Part shown: one piece after another, positions 7,516-17,100 of the stretch
Layout of the letters: each line of letters begins with the position of its first letter
Numbering within the stretch: the stretch's first letter is position 1
Assembly: GCF_008642235.1 (NCBI RefSeq)
Contig: NZ_SJEV01000001.1
Span: 310,001 to 374,000, forward strand
Direction: 5' to 3'
From: Planctomonas psychrotolerans
GTDB taxonomy: Bacteria; Actinomycetota; Actinomycetes; Actinomycetales; Microbacteriaceae
DNA: 64,000 nt
The notes under the pieces: generated by a model
The model's database searches: none
Told to the model about the DNA's origin: nothing
What the model saw: only the letters and a program-made list of their open reading frames with translations
Position numbers and translations under genes: made by a program

Positions 7516-10500
7516 TTACGAGCCCGACCGGGCGCCCACGAGGCGTTCTGCGTCGTCGTCGACGCTGTCGGTTCCGCTCGCGGCCGGGCGGTCGAGTGAC
7601 CCGTGGGACGCTCGACCACCGGACCCCGACACATAGCCGACCTCGGGGAGGTCGTAGGTGGTCGAGATCTCGCTGTGTCCGGCGTCGCTCACCGTGACCC
7701 GCAGCTTCGCCGCGATCTGTTCCTTCATCGTGTCCACGTGACTGATCAGCCCGATGGTGCGACCGCCCGTGCGGAGCCCGTCGAGCGTGCTCATCGCCGT
7801 TTCGAGCGTCTCGCTGTCGAGCGAGCCGAATCCCTCGTCGATGAACAGGGTGTCGAGCGTGATGCCGCCCGCCTGATTCTGCACCACCTCGGCGAGGCCC
7901 AGGGCGAGGGCGAGCGACGCCAGAAAGGTCTCCCCGCCGGACAGCGAATGGGTCGCGCGGGACCGCCCCGTGTGCTGGTCGAGGATGCTGAGGCCGAGTC
8001 CGGAGCGGGAGTTGCGGTACTGCACCCCGTCGTCATGCTCCAGCGCGAAGCGTCCGTGCGTCATCGTGCCCAGTCGGGCATTCGCCGCAGCGACGATCTC
8101 CTCGAGTTGCGCGGCGAGCACGTAGGTCTCGAGCCGCATCCGCTTCGTGTTCGGCTCGAGTCCCTGCACCGCGGCCGCGAGCTCGCGCAGCTGCGTGTAC
8201 TCCTGGTGGCGTCCGGCCGATCGGGCGTGCAGAGCACGGACGGAGTCGACGAGTGCGCGGAACGAGGTGGCGCGCTCGGCTAGCGCGGTGCGCGTGTCGC
8301 GAGCGGCGTCGCGATCTCTTCGAGCCGCGTGCAGGGCGGCGAGCGTCGCGTGGGTGTCGATCGGCTCGGAGGGCAGCTCTGCCATGCCTTCCTCGACAAG
8401 CGTGGCCGATGCCGTAGACACGGCCCGGTCATGGTCGCGGATGCGGACTTCGAGCGAGGCGATCCCACTCTTGTCGCGGCGGGCGGATGCGACCGAGTCG
8501 TTATCGGCGAACTGATGCTCGGTCCTGTGCTCCGTGAGCGCCGCATCCGCCTCGGACGCGGCGAGTCGGCGGGTTCTGACCTCGGTGCTCGCCTCCACCA
8601 CCGCGACGGCCGCGCTCAGGTGACCGGTCAGGAAGTCGATTCGAGCGCTCACGCTCTCGAACGTTCCGCGCGCCCTCGCGAGCCGCGCTCGCACCGCTTT
8701 ACGGGCGCTCTTTCGCTCCGCCACTCGTCGCGCTGCGGCTTCCTTCTCCTCCCGCTGGCGGTCGAGCTCGGCGATCGCCCGCTCGAGGTTCCGCTTCAGT
8801 CGGACGAGTTCGGCGTTTCGGGCCGCGACCTCGGTGCGAGCGGACTCGGCGTTCGCGAGAGCCGACTGGGCGGCCATCAGGTCGCTCTCGAGCTGTGCGA
8901 CGGTCTTACCACCGGATCTCGCCCGGAGGTCGGCGAGCTCGGTCGCGAGTCGTCGAGCGGCATCGTGAGCGGCGTCCATGTCGGACCTGCGGTCGGTGGC
9001 GGCGTCGCGGGCGTCGTCGATGTCCGCTTCGGTGACGGGAGCGCCGTCGTGCGCCGATGGGCTCGGGTGAGCGACCGACCCGCAGACCGCGCAGGGCTCG
9101 CCGTCCACCAGTTGCTGCGCGAGCTCGGCGGCGTATCCGCCCAGGCGCCTCTCCAGAAGCCCGTCGAGCCGGGTCGCGGCAGCGCTGAGTGCGGTGCTCG
9201 CCCGCTTCTCGGCGAGGAGTGCGTCGTTGTGCGCCCGGTCGACCGTGACAGCCTTGGTTGCTGCCGACAGGGCGGCGGCGACGCGCTCGACCCGTTCGGC
9301 CGACGACGTCTCGGCCGACGCCCGAAGCTGAGCGTCGAGGAAGGCGGTGGTCTCGGCGTCGATCCGTCGCGGGAGGTCGTCGACCCGCGAGGAGGCGTCG
9401 TCCAGCGTCGATGTCGCCTCGGCGAGCGCGGTCTTCGCCTCCGCGATGTCGTGCTCCAGGAGCGACAGCTGCCTCTCGTCCTCGATGGCGGACTCGAGAC
9501 CGCCGAGTTCCCGGGTGAGACGGTCGACGGTGTCCCCGAGCGTGTCGGCCGGTGCGGTGGCTTCATCGAACGCGCTGTATGCCTCCCGTGCCCGCGTTTC
9601 GGCGTGGAGCGCATGCTCGACCGCCTCGGCCGCGATGCGGGCCCGAACGACGTGGGGCCACACCGACGCCGCGCGGGAGGCCTCCGCGACGGTCACCCGG
9701 TCGCGCTCGATGCTCGGGCGCTCCTCCTCGAGCGCCGACAGCCGCTGCACGGCGGCGTCTCGACGGACCTGCAGCGTGCGGGCATCACTTCGCGCACGGT
9801 GAGCCGCGTCGGCGGTGGCCACGCGCTCTTCGGCGCCCGCCGTCTTCCGCGTGGCGTCGGCCAGCGCGTCATCCAGGTCGGAGAGGGCGGTCTCGAACCA
9901 CTCGACATCGGCGGAGGGCGGTTCGGTCTCGAGTCGCAGGATCTCCGCCGCTCGACTGGCGAGGGATGTCGCCTGCGCGCGGGACTCGGCGAGCTCCGCC
10001 TCGAGCGTCTTGCGGCGGTCCGCCAGAGCCGTCTCGACCTGTTCGAAGCGGCGGGTGCCGAACAGGGTGCGCAGCACCGCTTGCCGCTCGTCGTTGTTCG
10101 ACCGCAGGAATTTCTGGAATCGGTTCTGGGCGAGCAGGATGACCTGCAGGAACTGGTCTTTCGTCAGTCCCACGATGTCGTCCAGGTGATGGGCGACATC
10201 AACCTCACGGGCGGCGACCCCGCGCCATCCGGCGCCCTCTAGCACGAACAACTCGACGGTGGCGGCTTCCTTGGTGGTGCCCGACCCGCGACGCTTGGGG
10301 CGGTCGTACTCGGGTGAGCGGCGCACACGGTAGTCCGTTCCGTTCACCCGGAACTCGAGCTGCACGAACGTGGGGTCGTCGAGGGCGCAGTGGTCGCTGC
10401 GGAGCGACTGCGCCGTGCCGTCGTATCGCGGAACCCGACCGTAGAGCGCGTAACAGATGGCGTCGAGGATGCTCGATTTGCCGGCGCCGGTCCTGCCCAT

Positions 10501-10599
10501 GATGAGGAAGATTCCGTCCTCATCGAATCGCTCGAAGTCGACGTGCTGTTCGTTCTTGTAGGGCCCGAAGCCCGCGAGATCGAGGCGGAGGATCTTCAT
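7516..10599 (-). CDS. sbcC: SbcC-type exonuclease ATPase subunit (Rad50 family)
   Basis: ATPase of the SbcCD (Mre11-Rad50-like) complex, which opens hairpins and processes blocked DNA ends. The 1027 residues run: N-terminal ATPase half with Walker A GRTGAGKS at 35-42, a long Ala/Arg/Glu-rich coiled coil, a zinc hook CAVC near 504-507, a second coiled coil, and the C-terminal half with signature SLSGGETF near 886 and Walker B LFIDEGFGSLD near 918. Its start overlaps the sbcD stop by 4 bp. The final 60 or so residues past the ATPase look disordered. Length and order of elements are normal for the family. Confidence 0.95.
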   Translation of the reverse strand: MKILRLDLAGFGPYKNEQHVDFERFDEDGIFLIMGRTGAGKSSILDAICYALYGRVPRYDGTAQSLRSDHCALDDPTFVQLEFRVNGTDYRVRRSPEYDRPKRRGSGTTKEAATVELFVLEGAGWRGVAAREVDVAHHLDDIVGLTKDQFLQVILLAQNRFQKFLRSNNDERQAVLRTLFGTRRFEQVETALADRRKTLEAELAESRAQATSLASRAAEILRLETEPPSADVEWFETALSDLDDALADATRKTAGAEERVATADAAHRARSDARTLQVRRDAAVQRLSALEEERPSIERDRVTVAEASRAASVWPHVVRARIAAEAVEHALHAETRAREAYSAFDEATAPADTLGDTVDRLTRELGGLESAIEDERQLSLLEHDIAEAKTALAEATSTLDDASSRVDDLPRRIDAETTAFLDAQLRASAETSSAERVERVAAALSAATKAVTVDRAHNDALLAEKRASTALSAAATRLDGLLERRLGGYAAELAQQLVDGEPCAVCGSVAHPSPSAHDGAPVTEADIDDARDAATDRRSDMDAAHDAARRLATELADLRARSGGKTVAQLESDLMAAQSALANAESARTEVAARNAELVRLKRNLERAIAELDRQREEKEAAARRVAERKSARKAVRARLARARGTFESVSARIDFLTGHLSAAVAVVEASTEVRTRRLAASEADAALTEHRTEHQFADNDSVASARRDKSGIASLEVRIRDHDRAVSTASATLVEEGMAELPSEPIDTHATLAALHAARRDRDAARDTRTALAERATSFRALVDSVRALHARSAGRHQEYTQLRELAAAVQGLEPNTKRMRLETYVLAAQLEEIVAAANARLGTMTHGRFALEHDDGVQYRNSRSGLGLSILDQHTGRSRATHSLSGGETFLASLALALGLAEVVQNQAGGITLDTLFIDEGFGSLDSETLETAMSTLDGLRTGGRTIGLISHVDTMKEQIAAKLRVTVSDAGHSEISTTYDLPEVGYVSGSGGRASHGSLDRPAASGTDSVDDDAERLVGARSGS

Positions 10600-11822
10600 G
10601 CGGCGTTCTCCTTCGCGACCTGCTCGGCCAGCACGTCGGCGATGAGGTCGCGCTCGTACTCGGACGGACCGACGCCGTTGCGCACGTGCTCGAGGAACCC
10701 GGCGACGATCTCTGTGTCGCTCTTGGCCCGAACGCGCTCACGATAGGTGGTGTCGTTCGACTCGGCGGTGACACTCGGCCGATGTTCGAGCGCGGCGCAC
10801 CACGGGAATCGCTCCTGAAGCCGGCGCATGCCATCGAGGGGGCGCACCCGATCGGTCAGTACGGCGAACACCCAATCGTCCCGACGGTCGTCGTGCGCGG
10901 GGTCCATGAGCAACTCGTCGAGCGTGCCGGTCAGGACGCTGAGCCGGCGCGGGACGGGGAGGTCCAGCCACTCGACGGCGGCGAGTCCGCTGGCGTCGAG
11001 GTCGACGATCCAGCTGCCCCTGGGCTTGTTCGCCTCACCGAAGGAGTAATGCAGCGGGGCACCGGAGTACCGCACCCGGTCGGACAGCGTGGCGCGGCCG
11101 TGGATGTGACCGAGTGCGACGTAGTCGGGACCGTCGAACGCGCCCACCGGCACGAGGTCGAGCCCGCCCGACGTGATGTCCCGCTCGACATCGCTCGCCG
11201 CCATAACGGCGACGTCGTCGGCCGGCACTCGGCCGGACGCTCCCGCATCGGCGTCGACGGTGGGGTCGGATGCGGGAATGTTGGCGGCGAAGCAGTGCGA
11301 CAGCACCACCGACCGGGCACCGCGCACGCGGATGTCCGCGCGGACACGGTCCATGGCGAAGTCGATCACCCTGGCGTGGCTGCGAAGCTCGGCCTCGGGG
11401 TACAGGTGCCGAACGAGTGCCGGTTCGAGGTAGGCGATGCCGTAGAAGGCGACGGGTCCGTGCTCGTCGGTCAGCACAACGGGCTGATCATGCTGATCGG
11501 GTCGGGTGAGCACGTGAATTCCGGCGAGGCCGGCGAACTCCGCCTGGAAACCCAGGCGGGTCGCGGAGTCGTGATTGCCGCTCGTGAGGATGACGACCAC
11601 TCCGGCGTCGCGGAGGCCGCGAAGCGCGGAGCTGAGCACCGAGTAGCACTCGGCCGACGGCGTAGCGGAATCGAAGATGTCCCCCGCCACGACGACCACA
11701 TCGATGCCGCGACTCCGCACCTGGTCGACAAGGGCATCGAGCACACGGCGGAGGTGCACCAGCGTCGAGTGCCCGTGGAAGGTGCGCCCGATGTGCCAGT
11801 CGGAGGTGTGCAGGATCCTCAT
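10596..11822 (-). CDS. sbcD: SbcD-type exonuclease subunit (Mre11 family)
   Basis: Nuclease subunit of SbcCD, 408 residues. The metallophosphoesterase motifs are in order: DWHIG near residue 8, GDIFD near 47, GNHD near 83, and GHIH about two thirds along. It is the first gene of sbcDC and overlaps sbcC by 4 bp. The ATG at 11822 is supported by TAACGT, a -10-like box exactly 6 bases upstream, so the mRNA is probably leaderless. Upstream lies the repeat cluster at 11902-12162. Confidence 0.95.
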   Translation of the reverse strand: MRILHTSDWHIGRTFHGHSTLVHLRRVLDALVDQVRSRGIDVVVVAGDIFDSATPSAECYSVLSSALRGLRDAGVVVILTSGNHDSATRLGFQAEFAGLAGIHVLTRPDQHDQPVVLTDEHGPVAFYGIAYLEPALVRHLYPEAELRSHARVIDFAMDRVRADIRVRGARSVVLSHCFAANIPASDPTVDADAGASGRVPADDVAVMAASDVERDITSGGLDLVPVGAFDGPDYVALGHIHGRATLSDRVRYSGAPLHYSFGEANKPRGSWIVDLDASGLAAVEWLDLPVPRRLSVLTGTLDELLMDPAHDDRRDDWVFAVLTDRVRPLDGMRRLQERFPWCAALEHRPSVTAESNDTTYRERVRAKSDTEIVAGFLEHVRNGVGPSEYERDLIADVLAEQVAKENAA

Positions 11823-11828
11823 GCGATT

Positions 11829-11834
11829 ACGTTA
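11829..11834 (-). promoter_or_regulatory. -10 box of leaderless sbcD
   Basis: TAACGT on the minus strand, separated from the sbcD ATG by 6 bases (AATCGC). The TAnnnT-N6-RTG arrangement matches leaderless promoters of actinobacteria. Confidence 0.55.
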
Positions 11835-11901
11835 GCCGCGACCCCCGACACAACCGTTCAGTCGTCCCGCTGAGTCGCTTTCGGGCACCGCCAGCAGGCG
11901 C

Positions 11902-12162
11902 GTCCCTTCGACAAGCTCAGGGACAGAGGCGGACCATTCTTTCAACAGGCTCAGGGACCGAGGCGGACCCTCCCTTCGACAGGCCCGGCGGGCGTGCCGG
12001 TGCGTCCCTTCGACAAGCTCAGGGACCGAGGCGGACCCTCCCTTCGACAGGCTCAGGGACCGAGGCGAACCATCCCTTCGACAAGCTCAGAGACCGAGGC
12101 GGACCATCCCTTCGACAGGCCCGGCGGGCGCGCCGGTGCGTCCCTCAACAGGCGCAGGGACC
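11902..12162. repeat. Cluster of eight TCCCTTCGACAAGCTCAGGGA-type repeats
   Basis: This cluster fills most of the 354-bp non-coding gap 11823-12176. Units start near 11902, 11937 (degenerate), 11971, 12004, 12039, 12073, 12107 and 12140. The core GTCCCTTCGAC(A)AGCTCAGGGAC has 6-bp inverted ends around an 11-bp middle, so each unit can form a short hairpin. Spacers are mostly CGAGGCGGACC. Two units end in a GGCCCGGCGGGC variant. A frame through the repeats translates to PFDKLRDR and SLRQAQGP stretches, a common annotation artefact in actinobacteria. Function is unknown. Confidence 0.9.
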
Positions 12163-12176
12163 ACGGCCGGTGCGGC

Positions 12177-12608
12177 TCAGGACCCCGCGGGAAAGCCGTA
12201 GTCGTCCTGTGCTACCCAGCGCACCCCGTGCGCATGGCTGAGCAGAACTGCCCGGAGGGACAGCGGCGACAGATCAGCAGCCCGGTGCAGGGTACTCGCC
12301 CAGGCGAGATCGGACGGCGTGAGATCGCGTCCGCCGTACCGTTCCAGCACCACGATCACCTGCCGGGCGTCCGTGGCCTCGGCGACGTGGGCGAGTACCG
12401 CGGCGAACCGGGCCGGGTCGTCCGGCGAAGGGGATGCGGGATGATCCCGGATCGGCATCAGCAGCGGCAGTTGCACACCGGATTCGGCCACGAAGAGGTA
12501 CCAGATCTGCCGACGGGAGGCCCGCCCGATCAGTGCCCCGACGCGGTCTTCCACACGCGCATCGGTGGTGAGGGGAAGCAAGGATTCGTCGTATCGGAGC
12601 GGTTTCAT
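12177..12608 (-). CDS. Conserved hypothetical protein
   Basis: A 143-residue protein from an ATG at 12608 (MKPLRYDES). I do not recognise a named domain. Visible features are a mixed alpha/beta pattern, a motif RQIWYLFV around 32-39, a proline-rich turn (HPASPSPDD), VIVVLERYGG near 90 and a C-terminal HGVRWVAQDDYGF. No signal peptide, membrane segment or cysteine is visible. The frame stays open upstream to 12677, but that extension is Pro/Gly-rich and unlikely. It lies between the repeat cluster and the acetyltransferase gene. It looks like a real cytoplasmic protein of unknown role. Confidence 0.65.
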   Translation of the reverse strand: MKPLRYDESLLPLTTDARVEDRVGALIGRASRRQIWYLFVAESGVQLPLLMPIRDHPASPSPDDPARFAAVLAHVAEATDARQVIVVLERYGGRDLTPSDLAWASTLHRAADLSPLSLRAVLLSHAHGVRWVAQDDYGFPAGS

Positions 12609-12726
12609 CCGCCCAGCGTCGGGTACGCCGATCCGCGGTGGGGTCGGCGTACCCGGCTTGTGCAGGCCGGGCCGCACCGCCGCCCTGGGGAGGGCTCAGT
12701 GTTCGCGCCGACTCACAACCGAGGAC

Positions 12727-14058
12727 TCAGAACCAGAGGCTCAGCCACGGAGCGACCGGCGAGCGGAACGACGCGTCCACCGCATCCGCCGAACCGGAGC
12801 GCAGTTCGGTGATGCGCCCCGCACGGACGAGCGTTCGGGCCGACACTCCTCCGAGATACAGCGCGCCGAGCTCGTTCACGGTGAGGGCGAGGGACGCGAC
12901 GCCGTCGGGCACGCTGTCGCCCTCCCCGAGTCGCGTGACCGACGCGGTGCCGTCGTCGGCGATGTCCATGAGCACGACGCCGGAAGCGAAGCCGAGGGGG
13001 TCGGTCACGTCGAGCGCGATGCGGTTCACGGCGGAGTACCGGCGCGCCTCGAGCGACGCCTTCGGGTCGAGAATCCGCACCCAGAGGTGGTCGCCCTCCT
13101 GCGACTTGCGAGCGGCGCGCTGATCGGCGATCTGCCAGTAGACCGGTTCCTCGACCGACCGCAGCGACGCCGTGACCTCGGTGATGAGGTCCATCTCGAG
13201 CAGGTAGCGCCAGATGCCCGCGTAGGCGTCGTCGGTCGCCGCCACGGCGTAACGCAGATCGAGAGTGTGCGCCGCGAAGTCCTTGTCCTGGTTCACGAAG
13301 CGGTAGATGGCGAAACCCTGAGGCGTGCCCGACTCGTCGTCGTAGCGGACCGCGGTCATGTGCTTCGCGTGCTGCGTGCTCTCGCCGGTGAGACACGCGA
13401 TGTTCTCCCACAGGTCGGTCCACGGCTGGATCTGACCCGGGGTGTTCAGCCGCACGCGCTCGATGAGGTCGGCGCCGACGTCGCGGAGGTCCTCCAACGA
13501 CACGGTGTGGATCCGACCGGATGCCGTGGGCCCCGTCCACCTGGCACGCCGGGTGTTGATGCTCCAGGTCGACGCCATCGCCGCGGGCGCGAAACCGAAC
13601 CGGGCGTAAATGGTGGCTTCCGACACGGTGAGCATCGCGAGCGGCGTGCCGGCCGAGTGCGCGGTGCGCAACTCCCCCTCGAGCAGCGCGCGGGCGATCC
13701 CCTTGCGGCGGTGAGTGGGAGCCACGGTGACGTCGCAGATCGCCCACCCCGTGACGCTCGTGTTCCCGGGCACGGTCAGCTGCGAGGTCGTGGAGGCGAG
13801 GGTCGCTACCGGGGATACGGGATCGGCGGCGGTGGGATCCCAGACGCCGGTCGTGCGCCGGAAGGCGATCCCGTCGAGCTGGGACTTCAGGTGCTCGGTC
13901 GACGGGCTCGCGCCGTGGAATCCTCGCGCGACCGCCCGGAGCCAGGCGGTGAAGGCGTCGGCATCCGCCGTGTCGACGAGCCCGAGGCGCAGGCCCTCGG
14001 TTCCGAGGCGCTTCGCGGAGTCCGCGTCGATGGGCAGGTGCTGGTTGTCACGAGTCAT
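12727..14058 (-). CDS. Eis-like GNAT N-acetyltransferase
   Basis: A 443-residue acetyltransferase with the layout of the Eis family: an N-terminal GNAT domain, a second GNAT-like domain and a C-terminal sterol-carrier-like domain. The acetyl-CoA loop is at 116-122 (HRRKGIA). Tyr151 (IYARFGF) aligns with the general acid. The chain ends in Phe, as in Eis, where the terminal carboxylate acts as general base. Family members acetylate amines on aminoglycosides or proteins; the substrate here is unknown. The start is supported by TAGCCT 6 bases upstream. It is divergent from the SNF2 helicase gene. Confidence 0.88.
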   Translation of the reverse strand: MTRDNQHLPIDADSAKRLGTEGLRLGLVDTADADAFTAWLRAVARGFHGASPSTEHLKSQLDGIAFRRTTGVWDPTAADPVSPVATLASTTSQLTVPGNTSVTGWAICDVTVAPTHRRKGIARALLEGELRTAHSAGTPLAMLTVSEATIYARFGFAPAAMASTWSINTRRARWTGPTASGRIHTVSLEDLRDVGADLIERVRLNTPGQIQPWTDLWENIACLTGESTQHAKHMTAVRYDDESGTPQGFAIYRFVNQDKDFAAHTLDLRYAVAATDDAYAGIWRYLLEMDLITEVTASLRSVEEPVYWQIADQRAARKSQEGDHLWVRILDPKASLEARRYSAVNRIALDVTDPLGFASGVVLMDIADDGTASVTRLGEGDSVPDGVASLALTVNELGALYLGGVSARTLVRAGRITELRSGSADAVDASFRSPVAPWLSLWF

Positions 14059-14064
14059 CTCTTC

Positions 14065-14070
14065 AGGCTA
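14065..14070 (-). promoter_or_regulatory. -10 box of leaderless acetyltransferase gene
   Basis: TAGCCT on the minus strand, 6 bases (GAAGAG) before the ATG at 14058. The facing box for the helicase gene is 55 bp away, so the two divergent promoters share a 79-bp gap. Confidence 0.5.
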
Positions 14071-14125
14071 TCGGCGGCTCCCGATGTGCGAGGGAGATGG
14101 GCGCGGAGGAAAGGCGGGGCGGACG

Positions 14126-14131
14126 TACGAT
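14126..14131 (+). promoter_or_regulatory. -10 box of leaderless SNF2 helicase gene
   Basis: TACGAT followed by 6 bases (TTACGG) and the ATG at 14138. This fixes the start and argues against longer open-frame starts that would run into the neighbouring acetyltransferase gene. Confidence 0.55.
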
Positions 14132-14137
14132 TTACGG

Positions 14138-17100
14138 ATGTCGTCGGTCGCTCCCCCGCTGGTCGATGTGAGCCACATCGTGCACCTGGTCGGCCGGTCG
14201 TCATTCTCTCGTGGTCAGGCGTACGCCAAGACGGGGGCGGTCGAGCACGTGGAGTGGGACGCCGATGCTCGACTGCTCACCGGCATCGTGCGCGGGACGA
14301 CCCCGCAGCCCTACCGATGCACCGTCGACCTCGTTCCGGACGGGCACGGCGGCAGCCGACCGACCTACAGTTCCTGCTCGTGCCCGATGAGCTTCGACTG
14401 CAAGCACGTGGCGGCAGCGCTGCTGGCGGGCAACGCCGCCCACGTGCGTTCCCTCGGCGGAACGAACGCCATTGACGCGGCATCGACGGCGGAGCCGGCG
14501 GTCGCTGCATGGAAGTCCGCCGTGGGCGCCCTGCTGCCGAGCGGCACGGTCACCCCCGGCACCGGCGTCGACCGGAGACAGAACGGGACCGGGTGGGCAG
14601 GAACGCCGGCGCACACCCCGCTCGGGCTGCTGTTCGAGCTGCGGGAACAGACCCCGCGCACGCCGCAGCGCTGGCGAGGGTCCGCGGCGAGGACCGCCGC
14701 TCACGAGCGAAACTCCGGCCGTGATCAGGCGGAAGCGCCGGACTATCGGCTCGGCGTCCGCCCGGTGGTGCGCAGCCGCAGCGGCAACTGGGTGCGCACC
14801 ACGGTGACCTGGAACACCATCGCCTACTCGGCGAATCGGCTGAATCTCGACCCGGACCAGCACCGATGGTTCTCGCAATTCCCGGCACTGCACCGGGCCG
14901 GTGCGCAGGTGTACTACGGCCAGGACCCGGACTGGCTGTACCTCGACGACTTCGCCAGTCCCCTTCTCTGGCACCTGCTGACGGATGCGCAGCGACTCGG
15001 TATCCCGCTCGTCGGCGTGCGCAAGGAGGACACGGTCGTTCTCGGGCGCGCCGCCGAGGTCACCCTCGATGCGACCCGGGATGCGGAGGGCGACCTCCAC
15101 CTGACGCCCGTGCTGTCGGTCGACGGCCAACCGCACGGCGCCGCCACCGCCGGACGCATCGGCACCCACGGCGTGTACAGCCACTCCCTGCCCGCGCCGG
15201 CATCCGTCGTGCTCGCGCCCACGACCGGTCCGCTGTCCGACGAGCAGGCGGCCCTGCTGGGGCGGGCTGCCGAGACCGTCATTCCCGCCACGGACGCCGA
15301 CGAGTTCCTCACCGACTTCTATCCGGCGCTGCGGCAGAACATCGAGGTCGGCAGTTCGGATGGGTCGGTGCGGCTGCCGGAGATCGCGCCGCCGATCCTG
15401 GTGTTGACCGCGACGTTCGGAGCGAAGCACGCGCTCCGGCTCGACTGGGACTGGGAGTACCGGCGCGGCGCCGCCGTCGCCCGCATTCCGGTGTCACGCC
15501 CGACGGCGGATGCGGATGCGGGTGCGGACGCCGATGCCGCTGGGGAAGTTGCCGCTGATGCTCATGCCGCCACTGATGCACCCACCGACGCGGGCGCTCG
15601 CCATGGCGAAGCGCGGCCGTCCGTACCACCGGTCGCCCATCGGGACGCCCGTGCGGAACACGCCGTGCTCGACCGGGCGCGCGAGGTGGTGTCGGGCTGG
15701 GACTCTGGGACGGCCCACCTCGCGGCTGGCGCGACGCTGCGGGACATCGACGCCGCCGAGTTCACCGAAAAGGTGCTGCCCGTCCTGGCGGAGCTCGACG
15801 GTGTGCGGGTCGACGTGGTGGGCACGCAACCCGACTACAGAGAACTGACCGAGCCGCCCGTCTTCACCTTCACGACGGCGGAGACCGATCGCCGCGACTG
15901 GTTCGACCTGGGCGTACTCGTGCACGTGGAGGGTCGGGAGGTGCCGTTCGGACCGATCTTCACCGCGCTGTCCCGCGGCAAGACCCGACTTCTGATGCAG
16001 GACGGAACCTATCTCTCCCTGGACCAACCGGCGTTCGAGCAGCTGCACGACCTCATCCGGGAGGCGCAGGCGCTGACCGAGTGGGAGACCGGACTGCGCA
16101 TCAGCCGCTACCAGGCCAGCCTGTGGTCGGAATTCGAGGACCTCGCCGAAGACACCGAACAGGCCGAGGCGTGGCGTGTCGCCGCGGCGGGGCTGCTCGA
16201 CAGCAGCACCGTGGCCGAGATCCCGGCGCCCACGAGCCTGCAGGCCACACTGCGGCCGTACCAACTGGACGGATTCCGGTGGCTGGCCTTCCTCTGGCAG
16301 CACGGTCTGGGCGGCATCCTCGGCGACGACATGGGACTCGGCAAGACGGTGCAGGCGCTCGCGCTTCTCCTGCACGTGAAGGAGCAGTTCCCGGAGTCAG
16401 CCGCGCCCCGACGCCCGTTCCTCATCGTCGCGCCGACCTCGGTGGCGCCGAACTGGCTCTCCGAGGCGGAGCGTTTCGCTCCGACGCTGAACGTGGTCGG
16501 CGTGTCCAGCACGCAGAAGAAGAGCGGGACGCCCCTGGCGGATGCTGTGGCCGGCGCGGACGTCGTCGTCACGTCCTACGCCCTCTTCCGGCTCGACTTC
16601 GAGGCCTACCGCGCAGTCGACTGGGGCGGTCTCATCCTCGATGAGGCGCAGTTCGTGAAGAACCGGGCATCGGCGGTGCACGCCTGCGCGCGCGACCTGG
16701 CTGCGCCGTTCAAGCTGGCGGTGACCGGAACTCCAATGGAGAACAACCTGATGGAGCTGTGGGCGCTCTTCGCCGTCGTCGCTCCCGGCCTCTTCCCGTC
16801 GGCCCGGAAGTTCACGGAGGACTACTCGCGGCCGATTGAGCGCGGTGCGGCGAGTCCCGCACAGGGATCCGCAGAGGCCACGGTGGCGCCGCCGGGTCGC
16901 GGCGTCACCGATCGGGAGGCGGCGGAGCACGGCGCGAAAATGCTCGCCCGCCTGCGCCGACGCATCCGACCGCTCATGCTGCGACGTACCAAGGAGCTCG
17001 TGGCGAAGGACCTGCCCGCGAAGCAGGAACAGGTGCTGCGCATCGACCTGGCGCCCGCGCACCGGAAGCTCTACGACACGTTCCTGCAGCGCGAGCGGCA

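Noticed and set aside
11994-12812. Open frame of 272 codons across the repeat cluster
   Set aside because: Its start is made of repeat units (PFDKLRDR, SLRQAQGP), and the rest is antisense to two better-supported genes.
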